A DNA stretch of 64,000 nt, taken from positions 38,887,660 to 38,951,659 of the forward strand of contig NC_067206.1 of NCBI RefSeq assembly GCF_026262505.1, read 5' to 3'. Origin of the DNA: Trichomonas vaginalis G3. Taxonomy: Eukaryota; Parabasalia; Trichomonadida; Trichomonadidae. The position numbers and the translations under genes are program-made. The notes beneath the pieces are model-generated. The model saw only the letters and a program-made list of their open reading frames with translations. It searched no databases and was not told the DNA's origin. This document shows, piece by piece, positions 34,221 to 44,748 of this stretch. Each line of letters begins with the position of its first letter. Positions within the stretch are counted from its first letter, which is position 1.

Positions 34221-36569
34221 ATGAACATTGAGAAACAGATGAAAATATATACAATGAGAGATGGTAATACATTGTTCGCATGATAGAACTACACCGTTAT
34301 GGGATGTTATGAAAACATTGTGGGAGTGCAAATATTTCGAACCTATTTCTTATGGAGAACTTTTCACATATACGACTGACTTATATAAACAGAACCTTGC
34401 ACCATTTAAAGATTTGACATATGCTCCAAAGTATTGTGTACAACTGAAGAAGAAAGCCGAGTCAAAAGAAGTAAATAAAAATAAGTGCAAGTTCATTCCT
34501 GAGCACGTTTTCTTTGCTGACTTTGAGTGTAGTACCGATGGCTTTCATAAAGCTTTTAACATATGTTACGACAGTGAAGATGGTTCAGTGAGTGAAAGCA
34601 TTTGGGGTCAGAACTGTGCAACAGAATTTTTGGAACGACTTCCTGACAAGAGTTTAATATATTTTCATAACCTCAGTTATGATATAAACTTCATCTTAAG
34701 ACACATGACAGAAGTGAAAGGAACTCCCATCATTAAAGGTTCACGAACAATGCAAATAACTGGCTTATATAAAGGAAGGGCAATTATTATAAAAGACTCT
34801 TACAGTGTTATAAATAAGAAGCTTAAACTATTTCCTGCTATGTTTAACTTACAAACAGGACCGAAAGAAGTATTTCCATACAACTACTACAGGAGTGTTT
34901 TGTTAGCAAATGACAACAGAACTGGTGTCATTTCTGAAGCATGTAAGTTTGTAAAAGATATTGATACATTCATGAAAACATAGATTCCATCAAAGGTTGC
35001 AGAATAGATGAAAACCACTTCGACTTAGAAAAGTATAGCACATTTTATTGCAAACAAGATGTAAGAATTTAAGAGAAGGTTTTGTAAAGTTCCGCAATGA
35101 CTTATTGAAAGAGTTTGATTTAAACGTTTATGACTACGTTATATTTGTTCATGCTAACAAATTGTTTGAGAACAGAGTGTACTTCCCGAATGGAAATTAT
35201 ATGACTCTCAAATAAACCAAGAGAATTTATTTCGAGATGCATTCAAGGTGGAAGATGTATGCTGTCAGATAACATGAAACAAAAGAGCGAAAGAAACTCA
35301 TTGCTGACTTCGACGCTGTTTCATTATATCCATCCGCTATAGCAAGACTTTATACTTTAGAAGGTATTCCAAAGGTTATGAAGAAAGAAATGTTAAGCAC
35401 AGAGTATCTCATGAGACATTTATTCGATGACGACCAAAAGGAACCCATTGGTGAAAAGTTTGTGTCTGGCTTCTTTGTTCTCATTAAGATAACAGAGATT
35501 GGTATACATAGACACTTTCCTTTAATAGTTTGTGACCCTGAACTAAATCCAGAACTTAACGTTCCCAGAAGTTCAAACACTTGCTGTTTAATGTATGTTG
35601 ACCATATAACATTACAAGACCTCATAAAATATCAAGGTGTCAAATGTGAAGTGTTGCAAGGATACTATTACGATGGAAACAGAGATATTAGAATAAGAGA
35701 TGAAGTAAAGAAGTTGTTTGAGTTAAGGTTAAAGTATAAGAAAGAAGGAAATCCTTTGCAAGAAAATATAAAGCTCATTCTGAACAGTATTTATGGCAAA
35801 ACTATTCTATCTCCTATTGAGTCAAAAATAACCATAGTAGATGACAAAGATGCTATAAGATATGCCATCAGAAACTACAACCATATAGTGAAGTTCGAAG
35901 GTTTGGATGGTTCAGATAAAACTATTTTCAAGCTAACGAAAAGCATTTGCAGACACTTTAACTTCTGTCCACTTGGTGTTAACATTCTATCTATGTCGAA
36001 GAGAATAATGTGTGAAGTATTCTGTACTGCTGAGGACATGGGTTTGTATATAGCCTATAGCGATACAGATTCGATGCACCTGTATAATGAAGACATACCA
36101 AAACTCGCTGAAGAGTTTGAGAAACGTTATGGAAGAGTTCTCATTGGTAAAAACCTTGGTCAGTTTCATTCTGACTTCGCAGAAATAACACCTGGAAAAC
36201 AAAGTTTAGCATACAAGTCAATATTTTGTGGAAAGAAGACTTACATAGACTTACTCACGAAATGATTTAAATGAAGTTGCATTTCACTGCAGAATGAAAG
36301 GCGTGAAGCAAGATGTTATTGCTTTAACCGCTAATGAAATGTTTCCTGACTCTGTTCAGTGTTTCTATGATGAAGATAAAGGTTTAATGGTTCCGCAAGG
36401 AACATATGACAAAGACTCTGAGTTCAGTTTAATGAAACTTTACAAAGCACTTTATGACGGTCAAGAGATTGGATTTGACTTATGTAAGTCTGCTACACTT
36501 ACATTTGAAGAGAAGTTTAACTTCTCAATAACGACTAAAACAAGCTTTATTCGTAAGTTGAAGTTCTGA
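34221..36569 (+). pseudogene. polB: Polinton protein-primed DNA polymerase B (copy 2)
   Basis: Family B polymerase for protein-primed replication. Exonuclease motifs: FFADFECSTDG, YFHNLSYDINFILR. Polymerase motifs: a DAVSLYPSAIARL-type motif A, LILNSIYGKTILSP (motif B) and YSDTDSMHLY (motif C, the DTDS metal site). A C-terminal KQSLAYKSIFCGKKTY region follows. It is nearly identical to the visible part in copy 1. The gene is broken, with about five breaks, and cannot give a full polymerase. Confidence 0.9.
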
Positions 36570-36629
36570 GGTCATTTATTTTTGTCAGCAATGAGGTCAT
36601 TCGTGATAAAAATAAGCCCATGTGGTCAT

Positions 36630-37486
36630 TTACAATACTGCGATGGTAGAGTTTAAGAGTTGTGCTTCAATGTAGAGACAGTCCTTATGGTCTGGAGGTA
36701 AGAACACTGGGCAGTTATGGTCATGAGTGGAGAACATGTCTATCCAAAACTCACGATTGAAGCCAGTTAATTTATAGTATTTAGGGTTAGGAAGTGGTGA
36801 AGTTCTTGTATGACCAATGAACTCATTTTCAACTCCCTTACTTAAGTTTGAATATAATATAGCTTGCTTTCTATCCCAAATGCCAGGTGTTACAATCTTT
36901 GAAAATTCATTTTTCCTCGGAAGCATTGCATCATAATTGAAAACATTCTTGAAATCATCACTTGGTTCAGAGATTTGAAATCTTATACGTAATGGATTTT
37001 TTTCTTTTTAGCTACTTCATTGAATGGTGAGAATACAATGAATTGACAGTCATGAGTTCCATCTTCATTTTCATTAAATTCATAATGAAAGTCTATAAGT
37101 TGTGGCTGACTACCTTCTTCTTTCAGTTGTGCAAGAAACTCACGTAAAGGCTGTAAAGTTTGTACTTCAATGTTGAACTTTTTCTCGAACATCTCATTAA
37201 ATGAAATCATACATTGCAACAATGTTGTATCGTCTTTAAAGTATTTGTATATGTGAATGTTTTGGGCGCTTAAAGACTGTTCGTCATTTTCTATCTCGAC
37301 TTGAAGTATAAAGTCAACCTTTCTGAAAGCACGTGTTATATACATAGATGTTATGCCAATGTACTTCTCTTCATTTATGTTCACAATCCAGTCTGTTGGA
37401 AACTTAAACGTTACTCTGTTCCCCTTTATTTTGACGTCAGGGTTTTCACTACTGAACGCAACAGTTAAAGGTATTTGTCTATACAT
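36630..37486 (-). pseudogene. Putative minor virion protein (copy 2)
   Basis: The N-terminal region MYRQIPLTVAFSSENPDVK and FPTDWIVNINEEKYIGITS looks beta-rich. The C-terminal region has LSKGVENEFIGHTRTSPLP and ends LYIEAQLLNSTIAVL. This pattern is compatible with a penton or other minor capsid protein and it lies near the major capsid gene, on the opposite strand. The region appears broken, with about one break. The role is inferred from position. Confidence 0.5.
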
Positions 37487-37510
37487 TTAGTTCCGATAAA
37501 AATAACACAT

Positions 37511-37783
37511 TTACTCTTTCTTTGCTTCAGCTTCTTTAGCTTTTTGTTCTTCCTTTGCTTCAGCTTCTTCTCTAGCTTTCTTCGCCAGCAAACGTGGGTT
37601 CTTCTGTCTTCCAGCAGCTAATGCAGCAAGTTGTTTTTCACTAAGTTTTCTCTTTGGTCTCTCTGGCTTTTGTTCTTGTTTTTGTTCCTTCAGTTCGGAT
37701 AAAATTTGCTCACGAATTTCTTTCTTCAATGCTTCAACATCTATGACCCCTTGGGTCTTGTCCGTAGGGCTTGTCTGAGTCAT
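37511..37783 (-). CDS. Small Lys/Glu-rich protein (copy 2)
   Basis: 90 residues from MTQTSPTDKTQGVIDVE; the longer frame uses a TTG. It is almost entirely charged helix: KPERPKRKLSEKQLAALAAG in the middle and a C-terminal AKKAREEAEAKEEQKAKEAE repeat-like coiled coil. It is a candidate DNA-binding or scaffold protein. It is divergent from 37829. Confidence 0.6.
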   Translation of the reverse strand: MTQTSPTDKTQGVIDVEALKKEIREQILSELKEQKQEQKPERPKRKLSEKQLAALAAGRQKNPRLLAKKAREEAEAKEEQKAKEAEAKKE

Positions 37784-37828
37784 TTGACTGCAGATAAAAA
37801 ACAAAATTAAAACTTTAACCGATGTAAA

Positions 37829-38262
37829 ATGAGCTTGTCAAAATCAGAGCGAGAGTCTATTATATTAAATGACGCAAGAGGAATACAACATCCTTTCTAT
37901 TACGTAAGTTAGAGTAAAGATGGTAAAATATACGTAAGAAAAAGAAAGGTTCCATTAGCGAATGCAGAAAGCGACAACATTAAGGTGTATGGTAAGGGTG
38001 AAGTCCACGAAGCCCATATAAAACCTTCTGTTCAAACTGAGCCACCAAAAGAACAAGAAGAAAAGAAGCCAGATGTACTTTCAATAACGAACCAAGAGCT
38101 TATTACAAAGTTCGTGAATTTCATTGAAAAACAAACCGAGTCAAAGAACCCTGACCCCCAGTGAAAGAAGTTGAGACAAAAGAGAATGTACAGTTCATTG
38201 AAAATGTCAAGAAACAACTTCCACCACGAATACCAAGAAGAAGAGTGAGAATAATGAAGTAA
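37829..38262 (+). pseudogene. Unknown Polinton gene before major capsid gene (copy 2)
   Basis: Starts MSLSKSERESIILNDARG. The later part is Lys/Glu/Pro-rich and ends basic (PPRIPRRRVRIMK). No family was recognised. It is broken, with about two breaks. It is 27 bp upstream of the capsid gene. Confidence 0.5.
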
Positions 38263-38289
38263 ATAGATATTTTTATCCGAAGTAAATAC

Positions 38290-39869
38290 ATGCAGAACGA
38301 ACAGCTAAACGAATTTACTCTAGCAGAGCATATTCATCAGATTCGCTCATATTTCGATATCATAGACAATGCAGTTCAAATTGGTGACACTAATAGAAAA
38401 TATTCTGACGCAAAGATTCCATCACAACCTGGAACTGCTAAAGATAACACATGGGTAACATTCAATCTCTCACCTCCTGGTGAAAATATGTTGGACCTTT
38501 ACAATACATTCATTACGTATAAAATGGAAGGTCAATTTATTGTAGATAAAGAAATTGGTTCAGGTTCCAATAAAACAAACCCACCAGGATTTTGGATTGG
38601 TTTCGATGACGCTTTCTATGCAGTTGCTGGATATCAAATCCTTGCAAATGGTCGTATCGTATATTCTCAAGACAACGCAAGAGAAGAAGCATATATAACT
38701 TCAAACTCACAAACTACCGAACAAATAAAGAAAGTAGATGTTTTCTCAAAGACTCGACATGAAGATGTATGGAGTCATTCGGGAACATGCAGAACAGGAC
38801 AAATTGTTAGTGGTCCAATTACAGCAGGAAAATCATTTGATTTTAAGCTTCGTTTAAGAATTCCTGTTAGAAGATTCCTTCCATTAGAAGCTATTCGATT
38901 TATTCCAGCTTTGCAGGAAACATTCAGCTTAAAGTAAAGTTCAGTAGCGACGCCTTACAATGCACATCTATATCTGTAAATGATATCATTGCTTTCAATC
39001 CAACTCTTAAAGTTGCATTTGCTTCAGATTCAAATCCACCGACAAATAAATTTGTTCCATGGAATGAACCATTCACTATGATAACGAAGGCAGTAGAAGC
39101 TAGTGGAACAGTTACTATTACAACTGTAACCCAGCAACTATTTCGAACAAAGATGGATTTTAATGAATGTTTCATTCATCCAAAGTCATTCTCTTTAGAC
39201 CCTAACATTTATACAGAACTTGTAGAACATTATACAAACGAGGCTTTATGTTTTCCTGTTAAAGTTATGGATTGGATTCCTATGGACGGTTCATTCTCAA
39301 AGAATACAGATAGTTCAAGTGCAACATTTACAGCAGCTTATACGCCTATTAATGTTAAAAGTATTTGGGCACTATTTAGAAAGAAAGACAACTATTATGT
39401 TAATTTTGAGAACCCTAAGTTTAAATATCTTCAGCTTTCCATGGGAGCTTATGGAAATATGCCTGCAGAACCTGAAAAATCATATGGACCTGTATTTTAT
39501 GAAATGGTTGCGAACGCTTGCAATACAAACAATGATATGATTGGATTTAATGAAGATGTTATGAGGTCATTGGTGGATGATGGTAGTGTGGAACATAAAT
39601 GGGATAGCTATGACAACACACATTTCTTATGTGGTTTTCCAACAGAAGTGGACTTTTGCTTCCAGCAAGGTCAAACATCTACTGCTCCAATAACATACAA
39701 ATTGTCTGTTAAAGGACCTATTGAACTAGCAACTGAAAACGTACCAAAGCCACTTATTGGATTTATGAGGGATTGTTGCTTTGCCATTCAGGTGCGTGCT
39801 AATGGAATCCCAATAATAAGATTAGATGACTATAACTTAGCACGGACGACAGTGAGGAATAAAGGATGA
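38290..39869 (+). pseudogene. Polinton major capsid protein, double jelly roll (copy 2)
   Basis: Capsid-type protein. The N-terminal half has LYNTFITYKMEGQF, then ILANGRIVYSQDNAREEAY and LRIPVRRFLPLEAIRFIPA, the strand pattern of the first jelly roll of Polinton capsid proteins. The C-terminal half has LSMGAYGNMPAEPEKSYGPV, TSTAPITYKL and a final IPIIRLDDYNLA. The length, about 520 codons, is normal for the family. Another version of the C-terminal half is found at 43788-44300. The gene is broken, with about one break. Confidence 0.75.
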
Positions 39870-39892
39870 ACGTTTATTTTTAAAGCTTATAA

Positions 39893-40351
39893 ATGAGTTC
39901 TTCATCAAGCTCTCGTGAACCTTCACCATCTATGAAACAAACTTTACCAAACGATTATGGAGCACCTATTGAATATTTCTTACGAGCTGCACAATGGCAA
40001 AGAGCAGTCTCACCAAGGTTAGGTGTTCCACCAGCTCCTGTCAAAAATAGCATTTGGTCAAGTCCTTATATAAAATATGGTCTCCCACTAGGTTTGCTAG
40101 CTACAGCAGGAGCAGTTATGATGTTGAAAAGAAATAAAGCAAATGTTGTAAATAATACTGAAGTAGCTGAAGTTAAACAAACTCCAACACCTTCGCCAAA
40201 ACCAACACCTTCACAAGCAAAACCTTCAATGACTCCTGAACCTATGGAAGTACAAACTCCTGTTCAAAAGTCAACTCCTAAACCGACTCCAACATTTAAA
40301 CCAGAACCTACTCCTCAAATAAATCGTAAAACTCCTGCGTTTCCTTACTGA
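39893..40351 (+). CDS. Pro/Thr-rich single-pass membrane protein (copy 2)
   Basis: A 152-residue protein. A Ser-rich start (SSSSSSREPSPS) precedes a hydrophobic segment at about 65-80 (YGLPLGLLATAGAVMML), followed by a Pro/Thr/Lys-rich tail (TPTPSPKPTPSQAKPS). Small membrane proteins near the capsid gene occur in Polintons and virophages, possibly for entry or exit; that is inference. It is 23 bp downstream of the capsid gene behind an AACGTTTATTTTTAAAGC leader. Confidence 0.65.
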   Translation: MSSSSSSREPSPSMKQTLPNDYGAPIEYFLRAAQWQRAVSPRLGVPPAPVKNSIWSSPYIKYGLPLGLLATAGAVMMLKRNKANVVNNTEVAEVKQTPTPSPKPTPSQAKPSMTPEPMEVQTPVQKSTPKPTPTFKPEPTPQINRKTPAFPY

Positions 40352-40399
40352 AAAAATAACGTTATTTTTATTTAATATTAAAATTTTTATTTGATTGAA

Positions 40400-40564
40400 A
40401 TGACAAATAAAGTCACTGAAGCAATGAAACAAAAGTTTTTGGTAGAATACATTAAATCAGGAACTATTCCAGAAGGTTTTTACATTCATACTATGAAGGA
40501 TGGTAGAGTTCAGTTTAGAAAGATAAAGCAACCATTAGATAAAGAAGGAATTAAGGAAGATTAA
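40400..40564 (+). CDS. Small basic ORF cut short near the right terminal repeat (copy 2)
   Basis: A 54-residue frame: MTNKVTEAMKQKFLVEYIKS, then FYIHTMKDGRVQFRKIKQP. It lies behind a typical AT-rich leader (AACGTTATTTTTATTTAA). It is followed at once by coiled-coil-like codons in another frame and then by the inner edge of the terminal repeat at 40618, so it may be the front of a longer gene. No family was recognised. Confidence 0.45.
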   Translation: MTNKVTEAMKQKFLVEYIKSGTIPEGFYIHTMKDGRVQFRKIKQPLDKEGIKED

Positions 40565-40794
40565 ACTTCATGAGGACAACATTGCTGAACTTAAGAAGAA
40601 GTTAGAAGAGTTGGAGAAAGGAAGAGAGTTATAAAGCAATGAATTCAACAGGGTTAGAAATGAGGGTAGAAATGAGGTTAGATCTACCCTTCTACCCTAA
40701 ATTTAAATGGATGTTTTCATACGTGTGAGGGTGGTGATATCATTTATTTTTAAGTTTATTTTTATATAAATGTGGGAACAAAAATAAAGCATTT

Positions 40795-41229
40795 CTACTC
40801 AGCAGGAATGAGACCCTTACTGACTATGTATTCGTTTAATGCTTGATGAAAACAATGGTACATATTATCGTATGGGTATACACAACGTCTGTTTCCATCG
40901 TCGTCGTATATGTAGAGCTCAAATCCAGTCAAACCTTCTTTTGTACAATATGTAGCTTTATTTAAGTATGCATTTATGTAGATAAGGCAATTTTCTTCAT
41001 CGCTCCAGAAATAATTTTTGTTCTTTGTTGAAATAGTTTTCGTTCCTCTGCGACCATAAGGAATGTATGCAATGAACTTTGCGTCATAAGGGATTGTAAT
41101 ATATTCAGGGTTTCTTTCATCGTCAATGGGTCTGTCTTTGTTAAAATGCATGTTTCTCAGTTTTACTTGAGTTTTGAATAGTTCACGGAAACGTTCTGGG
41201 AAAGAGTCATAGTAAATGTAGTCAGACAT
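40795..41229 (-). CDS. Terminal-repeat gene, right copy
   Basis: 144 residues, identical in protein sequence to 19101-19535, reading inward from the right end. It carries the same domain (YIYDDDGNRRCVYPY). Two identical genes at opposite ends give the element a double dose and imply recent homogenisation of the arms. Confidence 0.65.
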   Translation of the reverse strand: MSDYIYYDSFPERFRELFKTQVKLRNMHFNKDRPIDDERNPEYITIPYDAKFIAYIPYGRRGTKTISTKNKNYFWSDEENCLIYINAYLNKATYCTKEGLTGFELYIYDDDGNRRCVYPYDNMYHCFHQALNEYIVSKGLIPAE

Positions 41230-41362
41230 GTCTTTGTAATGAAATAAAAAATTTAAAAAAATAGAAATAAGGTTATTTTTATTTAGTGAGGCCGGTAGTG
41301 AAGTCGTTAGTGAAGTCGTTAGTGAAGTCGTTTATGTGTCAGATGGTTTTGTAAATATTTAA

Positions 41363-41411
41363 GGTTAAGTTGGGTAAGGTGGAACGCAGTGCCGCCGTAC
41401 CCAAGTTAACC
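41363..41411. repeat. Subterminal hairpin of copy 2, right end
   Basis: Mirror of 18919-18967: 14-bp arms with one mismatch around a 21-nt loop. Confidence 0.8.
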
Positions 41412-41419
41412 ATACTAAC

Positions 41420-41426
41420 TATCCAA
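41420..41426. repeat. Right flanking direct repeat of Polinton copy 2
   Basis: TATCCAA, matching 18904-18910. Confidence 0.8.
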
Positions 41427-41731
41427 TCCTGAGATTCGCATTGTCGTCTAAAACCGCCAGACGACAATAATAATACCCCTAAATTAATTTTAGTTAGATT
41501 TGAACACCCTGCGAAACTGTCTGATTCAATTGTTGTTAAATTAGGATTTTCTTCGAAACAAAAAGAAAACAATGTAGTGAGTTGGTAAAAACAATATTTG
41601 CTAATTTTTTCACAATTCGCTGATATTAGTAGATCTGGCGATGGATCTTTAACTTTATTAAGTGTTTTCCCATCAATTGAATAACAGCTTGGATCAATTC
41701 TTTTACAAATAAGTATTAAAAGGAGAATCAT
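41427..41731 (-). pseudogene. BspA-like leucine-rich-repeat surface protein, 5' fragment
   Basis: The ATG at 41731 starts a hydrophobic, signal-like MILLLILIC stretch, then LRR-type segments: ISANCEKISKYCFYQLTT, SFCFEENPNLTTIESDSF and AGCSNLTKINLG. This Treponema pallidum-type LRR pattern is that of the BspA family, very large in T. vaginalis and linked to the cell surface. The frame runs into the Polinton end, so only the front is left. No continuation was found at the other side of copy 2 (before 18904), so the gene was probably already shortened. A 9-bp hairpin (TTGTCGTCT/AGACGACAA, 41440-41466) lies in its end. Confidence 0.6.
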
Positions 41732-41827
41732 ATTTTAACACCTTTGAATATAATCGTAAATTTTCAGAAAAAAATTGAATATATTCAAAATTTTTAATAA
41801 ATATAATTCTTACATGTATAATAAGAA

Positions 41828-43117
41828 ACAAAAGAGCGAAAAGAAACTCATTGCTGACTTCGATGCTGTTTCATTATATCCATCCGCTATCGCGAGACTT
41901 TATACTTTAGAAGGAATTCCAAAGGTTATGAAGAAAGAAATGTTAAACAGTGAATATTTGTTAAAACATTTATTCGACGATGACCAGGGCGAGCCTGAAG
42001 GTGAGAAATTCATTTCCGGATTCTTTGTTTTAATAAAAATAACCGAGATTAAGATTAAAAGGCACTTTCTTTTAATAGTTTGTGACCCTGAACTAAACCC
42101 GGAGCTAAAGGTTCCAAGAAGTTCTAACACATGCTGTTTAATGTATGTGGACCACATAGCTTTGCAGGATTTAATAAAATATCAGGGCATCAGCTGCGAA
42201 GTATTACAGGGTTACTACTACGATGAAAAAGAGATTTTAGAATAAGAGATGAAGTTAAGAAATTATTTGAATTGAGATTAAAGTATAAGAAGGAAGAAAA
42301 TCCGCTACAAGAAAATATTAAATTAATTTTGAACAGTATTTATGGAAAAACTATTTTGTCCCCGATAGAGTCGAAAATTAAAATCATTGATGATAAAGAT
42401 GCTGTTAGGTATGCCATCAGAAATTATAACCATATCATTAAATTTGAAGGTTTAGATGGTTCGGATAAAACTATTTTCAAACTAACTAAAAGCATTTGCA
42501 GACACTTTAACTTTTGCCCCTTAGGTGTTAATATCTTATCTATGTCGAAACGTATCATGAATGAAGTATTTTGCACGATTGAAGACTTAGGATTAAAAGC
42601 ATTTTATCAGGATACAGATTCGATGCACATTTACAATGAAGACATACCAAAACTCGCTGCAGAGTTTAAGAAGAGATATGGTCGCGAACTTATTGGAAAG
42701 AATTTAGGTCAGTTCCATTCCGACTTTGCAGAAATCACAAAAGATAAACAAAGTTTAGCTTACAAGTCGATATTTTGTGGAAAGAAGACTTACATTGACT
42801 TACTCACTAATGATTTAAATGAAGTTGCATTTCACTGCAGAATGAAAGGCGTAAAACAAGATGTTATAGCTTTAACAGCAAATGAAATGTTTCCTGAAGC
42901 AGTTAAATGCGTTTATGATGAAGATAAAGGATTAATGATTCCTCAGGGAAAATATGATAAAGATAGTGAGTTTTCAGTTATGAAATTATATGAAGCCCTT
43001 CACGATGGTCAGGAAATCGCATTTGATTTATGCAAATCAACAGCACCCTGTTTTGAAGAGAAGTTTAACTTTTCAATAACGACTAAAAATACTTTCATAA
43101 GGAAATTAAAGTTCTGA
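41828..43117 (+). pseudogene. polB: Polinton polB, C-terminal part (copy 3)
   Basis: Contains ADFDAVSLYPSAIARLYTL (motif A), LILNSIYGKTILSP (motif B) and YQDTDSMHIYN (motif C). Protein sequence is close to copy 2 while many silent positions differ. The N-terminal exonuclease part is missing and the region is broken, with about one further break. Confidence 0.85.
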
Positions 43118-43168
43118 AGTCATTTATGATATAATATATTTTTATCGTTCAAGACAAAAATAAACTTT

Positions 43169-43735
43169 TCATATTAAATTATGTAAGCGTTTGAATTTAC
43201 TATACGTAATGCATGTTCTTTTTCCATTAACATCATAAACGTTAACATATAATGAACCATTTATGTTTTCATTAATGTATAGTTCTTTATACTGACGACC
43301 GTTATAATAATAAAACAAATCTGCATTGATGTCGTAAAATAAATCCTCAAATTCATGATTTCCATAATGTGAAACAGTAATTGAATTTTCACTGATTTCA
43401 TCAACGAAATTATATTCTACTCCATTTGCTTTACTTCTATTTCTATTATTTGTAGAACTTGAACACCAATGTAGATTATCAATCTTATTATTATTTCTTA
43501 CTTTATCGTAATGGTCAACTTCCCCAAAACTACCAGGATTATCAATCCACTGAATAGCTATTAATCTATGCTTAAGATATTTTTTACCGTTAAGGGTTAA
43601 TCTTATATATCCATTCTTTTCTTCATACTCACTGACAGTCTTTCCGTTTTTCTTTCTTCTTATTTGATACGGATATTTTGTGTTAATTTCGTAATCTTCA
43701 TCAGCAACTAACGTTTCCCAGTTATTATTTTCCAT
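43169..43735 (-). CDS. HNH homing-type endonuclease with NUMOD4 start
   Basis: 188 residues. The N-terminus fits NUMOD4 (NWETLVADEDYEI and YPYQIRRKKNGK). An HNH domain follows at about residues 55-100 (KYLKHRLIAIQWIDNP, then EVDHYDKVRNNNKIDNLHWC and NNRNR). The C-terminal third (SHYGNHEFEDLFY to YDVNGKRTCITYSKF) is shared with the terminal gene of Polinton copy 1. Such enzymes cut DNA site-specifically and spread with their hosts or serve as cargo. The frame is intact although the surrounding element is not. Confidence 0.82.
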   Translation of the reverse strand: MENNNWETLVADEDYEINTKYPYQIRRKKNGKTVSEYEEKNGYIRLTLNGKKYLKHRLIAIQWIDNPGSFGEVDHYDKVRNNNKIDNLHWCSSSTNNRNRSKANGVEYNFVDEISENSITVSHYGNHEFEDLFYDINADLFYYYNGRQYKELYINENINGSLYVNVYDVNGKRTCITYSKFKRLHNLI

Positions 43736-43787
43736 CGTTTTATAAAAATAAAAAAATCAGAAAATTAAAAATTAACTACATTTATTT

Positions 43788-44300
43788 TTATTCATCACCT
43801 CCATCAGCAGCTAAATTATAATCATCAATTCTAACAGCAGGGATGCCGGCTGGTCTAACTTGAATAGCGAAACAAGCATTTCTAAGAAATCCTAATAAAG
43901 GTTTGACAGTGTATTTTTCGCTTATATTTGTATCATCAGCTTTAACACCTAATTTATATGTAATTGGTGCCGTTGATGTTTGACCCTGTTGAAATGTGAA
44001 ATCAGTTTCCGTAGGGAATCCACAGAGGAAATGAGTGTTATCGTATGATTCATATAAATGTTTAACGCTTCCATCATCAATTAACGACCTCATCACATCT
44101 TCATTAAATCCTATCATATCGTTATTTGTATTGCATGCATTAGCAACCATTTCATAGAACACCGGACCGTAAGAGCTCTCTGGTTCAGCTGGCATACTTC
44201 CATAAGCACCCATTGATAATTGAAGGGTTTCAAATTGAGGATTTTCGAAATTCACGATATAATTATCATTCTTCCTAAATAAACCAAGAAATTTGAACAT
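43788..44300 (-). pseudogene. Polinton major capsid protein, C-terminal part (copy 3)
   Basis: About 165 residues similar to the C-terminal half of the copy 2 capsid protein: LSMGAYGSMPAEPESSYGPV, FLCGFPTETDFTFQQGQTS and VRIDDYNLA. The N-terminal half is absent and a few unrelated residues precede it. Confidence 0.8.
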
Positions 44301-44748
44301 GTAAGATTATTATACATTTATCCATTTTCTCAGAAAATTTTTAAACGATAAATTATGAGAAATTTTATCCTATCTTTATGGACTATCAGAATTAGAAAAT
44401 AGAAATGGGATATCTTGAAACTGTAAATTCTAAAAGAAATTCGTTAGAGAACAAAATTAAAATCCGCCTCCAAAGCGTCTGTCTTCTCCAATAATTGAAT
44501 ACTTCTCCATTGGAGAAGTGGACACTAAATTTAGTTACGGGCTTGAATTGCAAAAATCAAGTGAGTATTTTAAGATATGATTTTGGAGCCTCTTTTGATA
44601 AAGAAATGGGATTTTGGGATAAAATAATGTTAAATCCATGAGTCAATGTTTTAAAAAAAAATCATGATTGTTCAAAAATGACATCTATAGATTTTATTTA
44701 CAATTTTGGAGAAGCTAGTTATTTCTCCAAACGGAATCCCTACAATAT
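44301..44748. other. Host intergenic DNA
   Basis: AT-rich with no gene. A near-perfect palindrome, ACTTCTCCATTGGAGAAGT, lies at about 44501-44519. Nothing else was supported. Confidence 0.6.

Larger units (their letters stand above)
18911..41419 (+). mobile_element. Polinton (Maverick) copy 2, complete end to end
   Basis: 22,509 bp bounded by 802-bp inverted repeats and a 7-bp direct repeat. Parts from left: repeat gene, small virion genes, packaging ATPase, fibre locus, integrase, cargo genes, polB region, minor virion genes, major capsid protein, Pro-rich membrane protein, repeat gene. The arms mirror each other without length change and the genes within them encode identical proteins, so the insertion is recent. 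The element is structurally complete but broken, with roughly a dozen breaks spread over about seven genes. Confidence 0.95.
40618..41419. repeat. Right terminal inverted repeat of copy 2 (802 bp)
   Basis: Exact-length mirror of 18911-19712. Its inner 25 bp are a copy of the 3' end of the small basic virion gene that is complete only at the left end. Confidence 0.93.
41828..44300. mobile_element. Older Polinton remnant (copy 3)
   Basis: Parts: polB C-terminal region (+), HNH endonuclease gene (-) and a capsid C-terminal part (-). The polB and capsid parts face each other, unlike copy 2, so the remnant is rearranged or of a different gene order. Ends were not seen. At DNA level it differs from copies 1 and 2 at many third codon positions, so it is clearly older as a lineage. 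It is fragmentary and broken. Confidence 0.8.
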
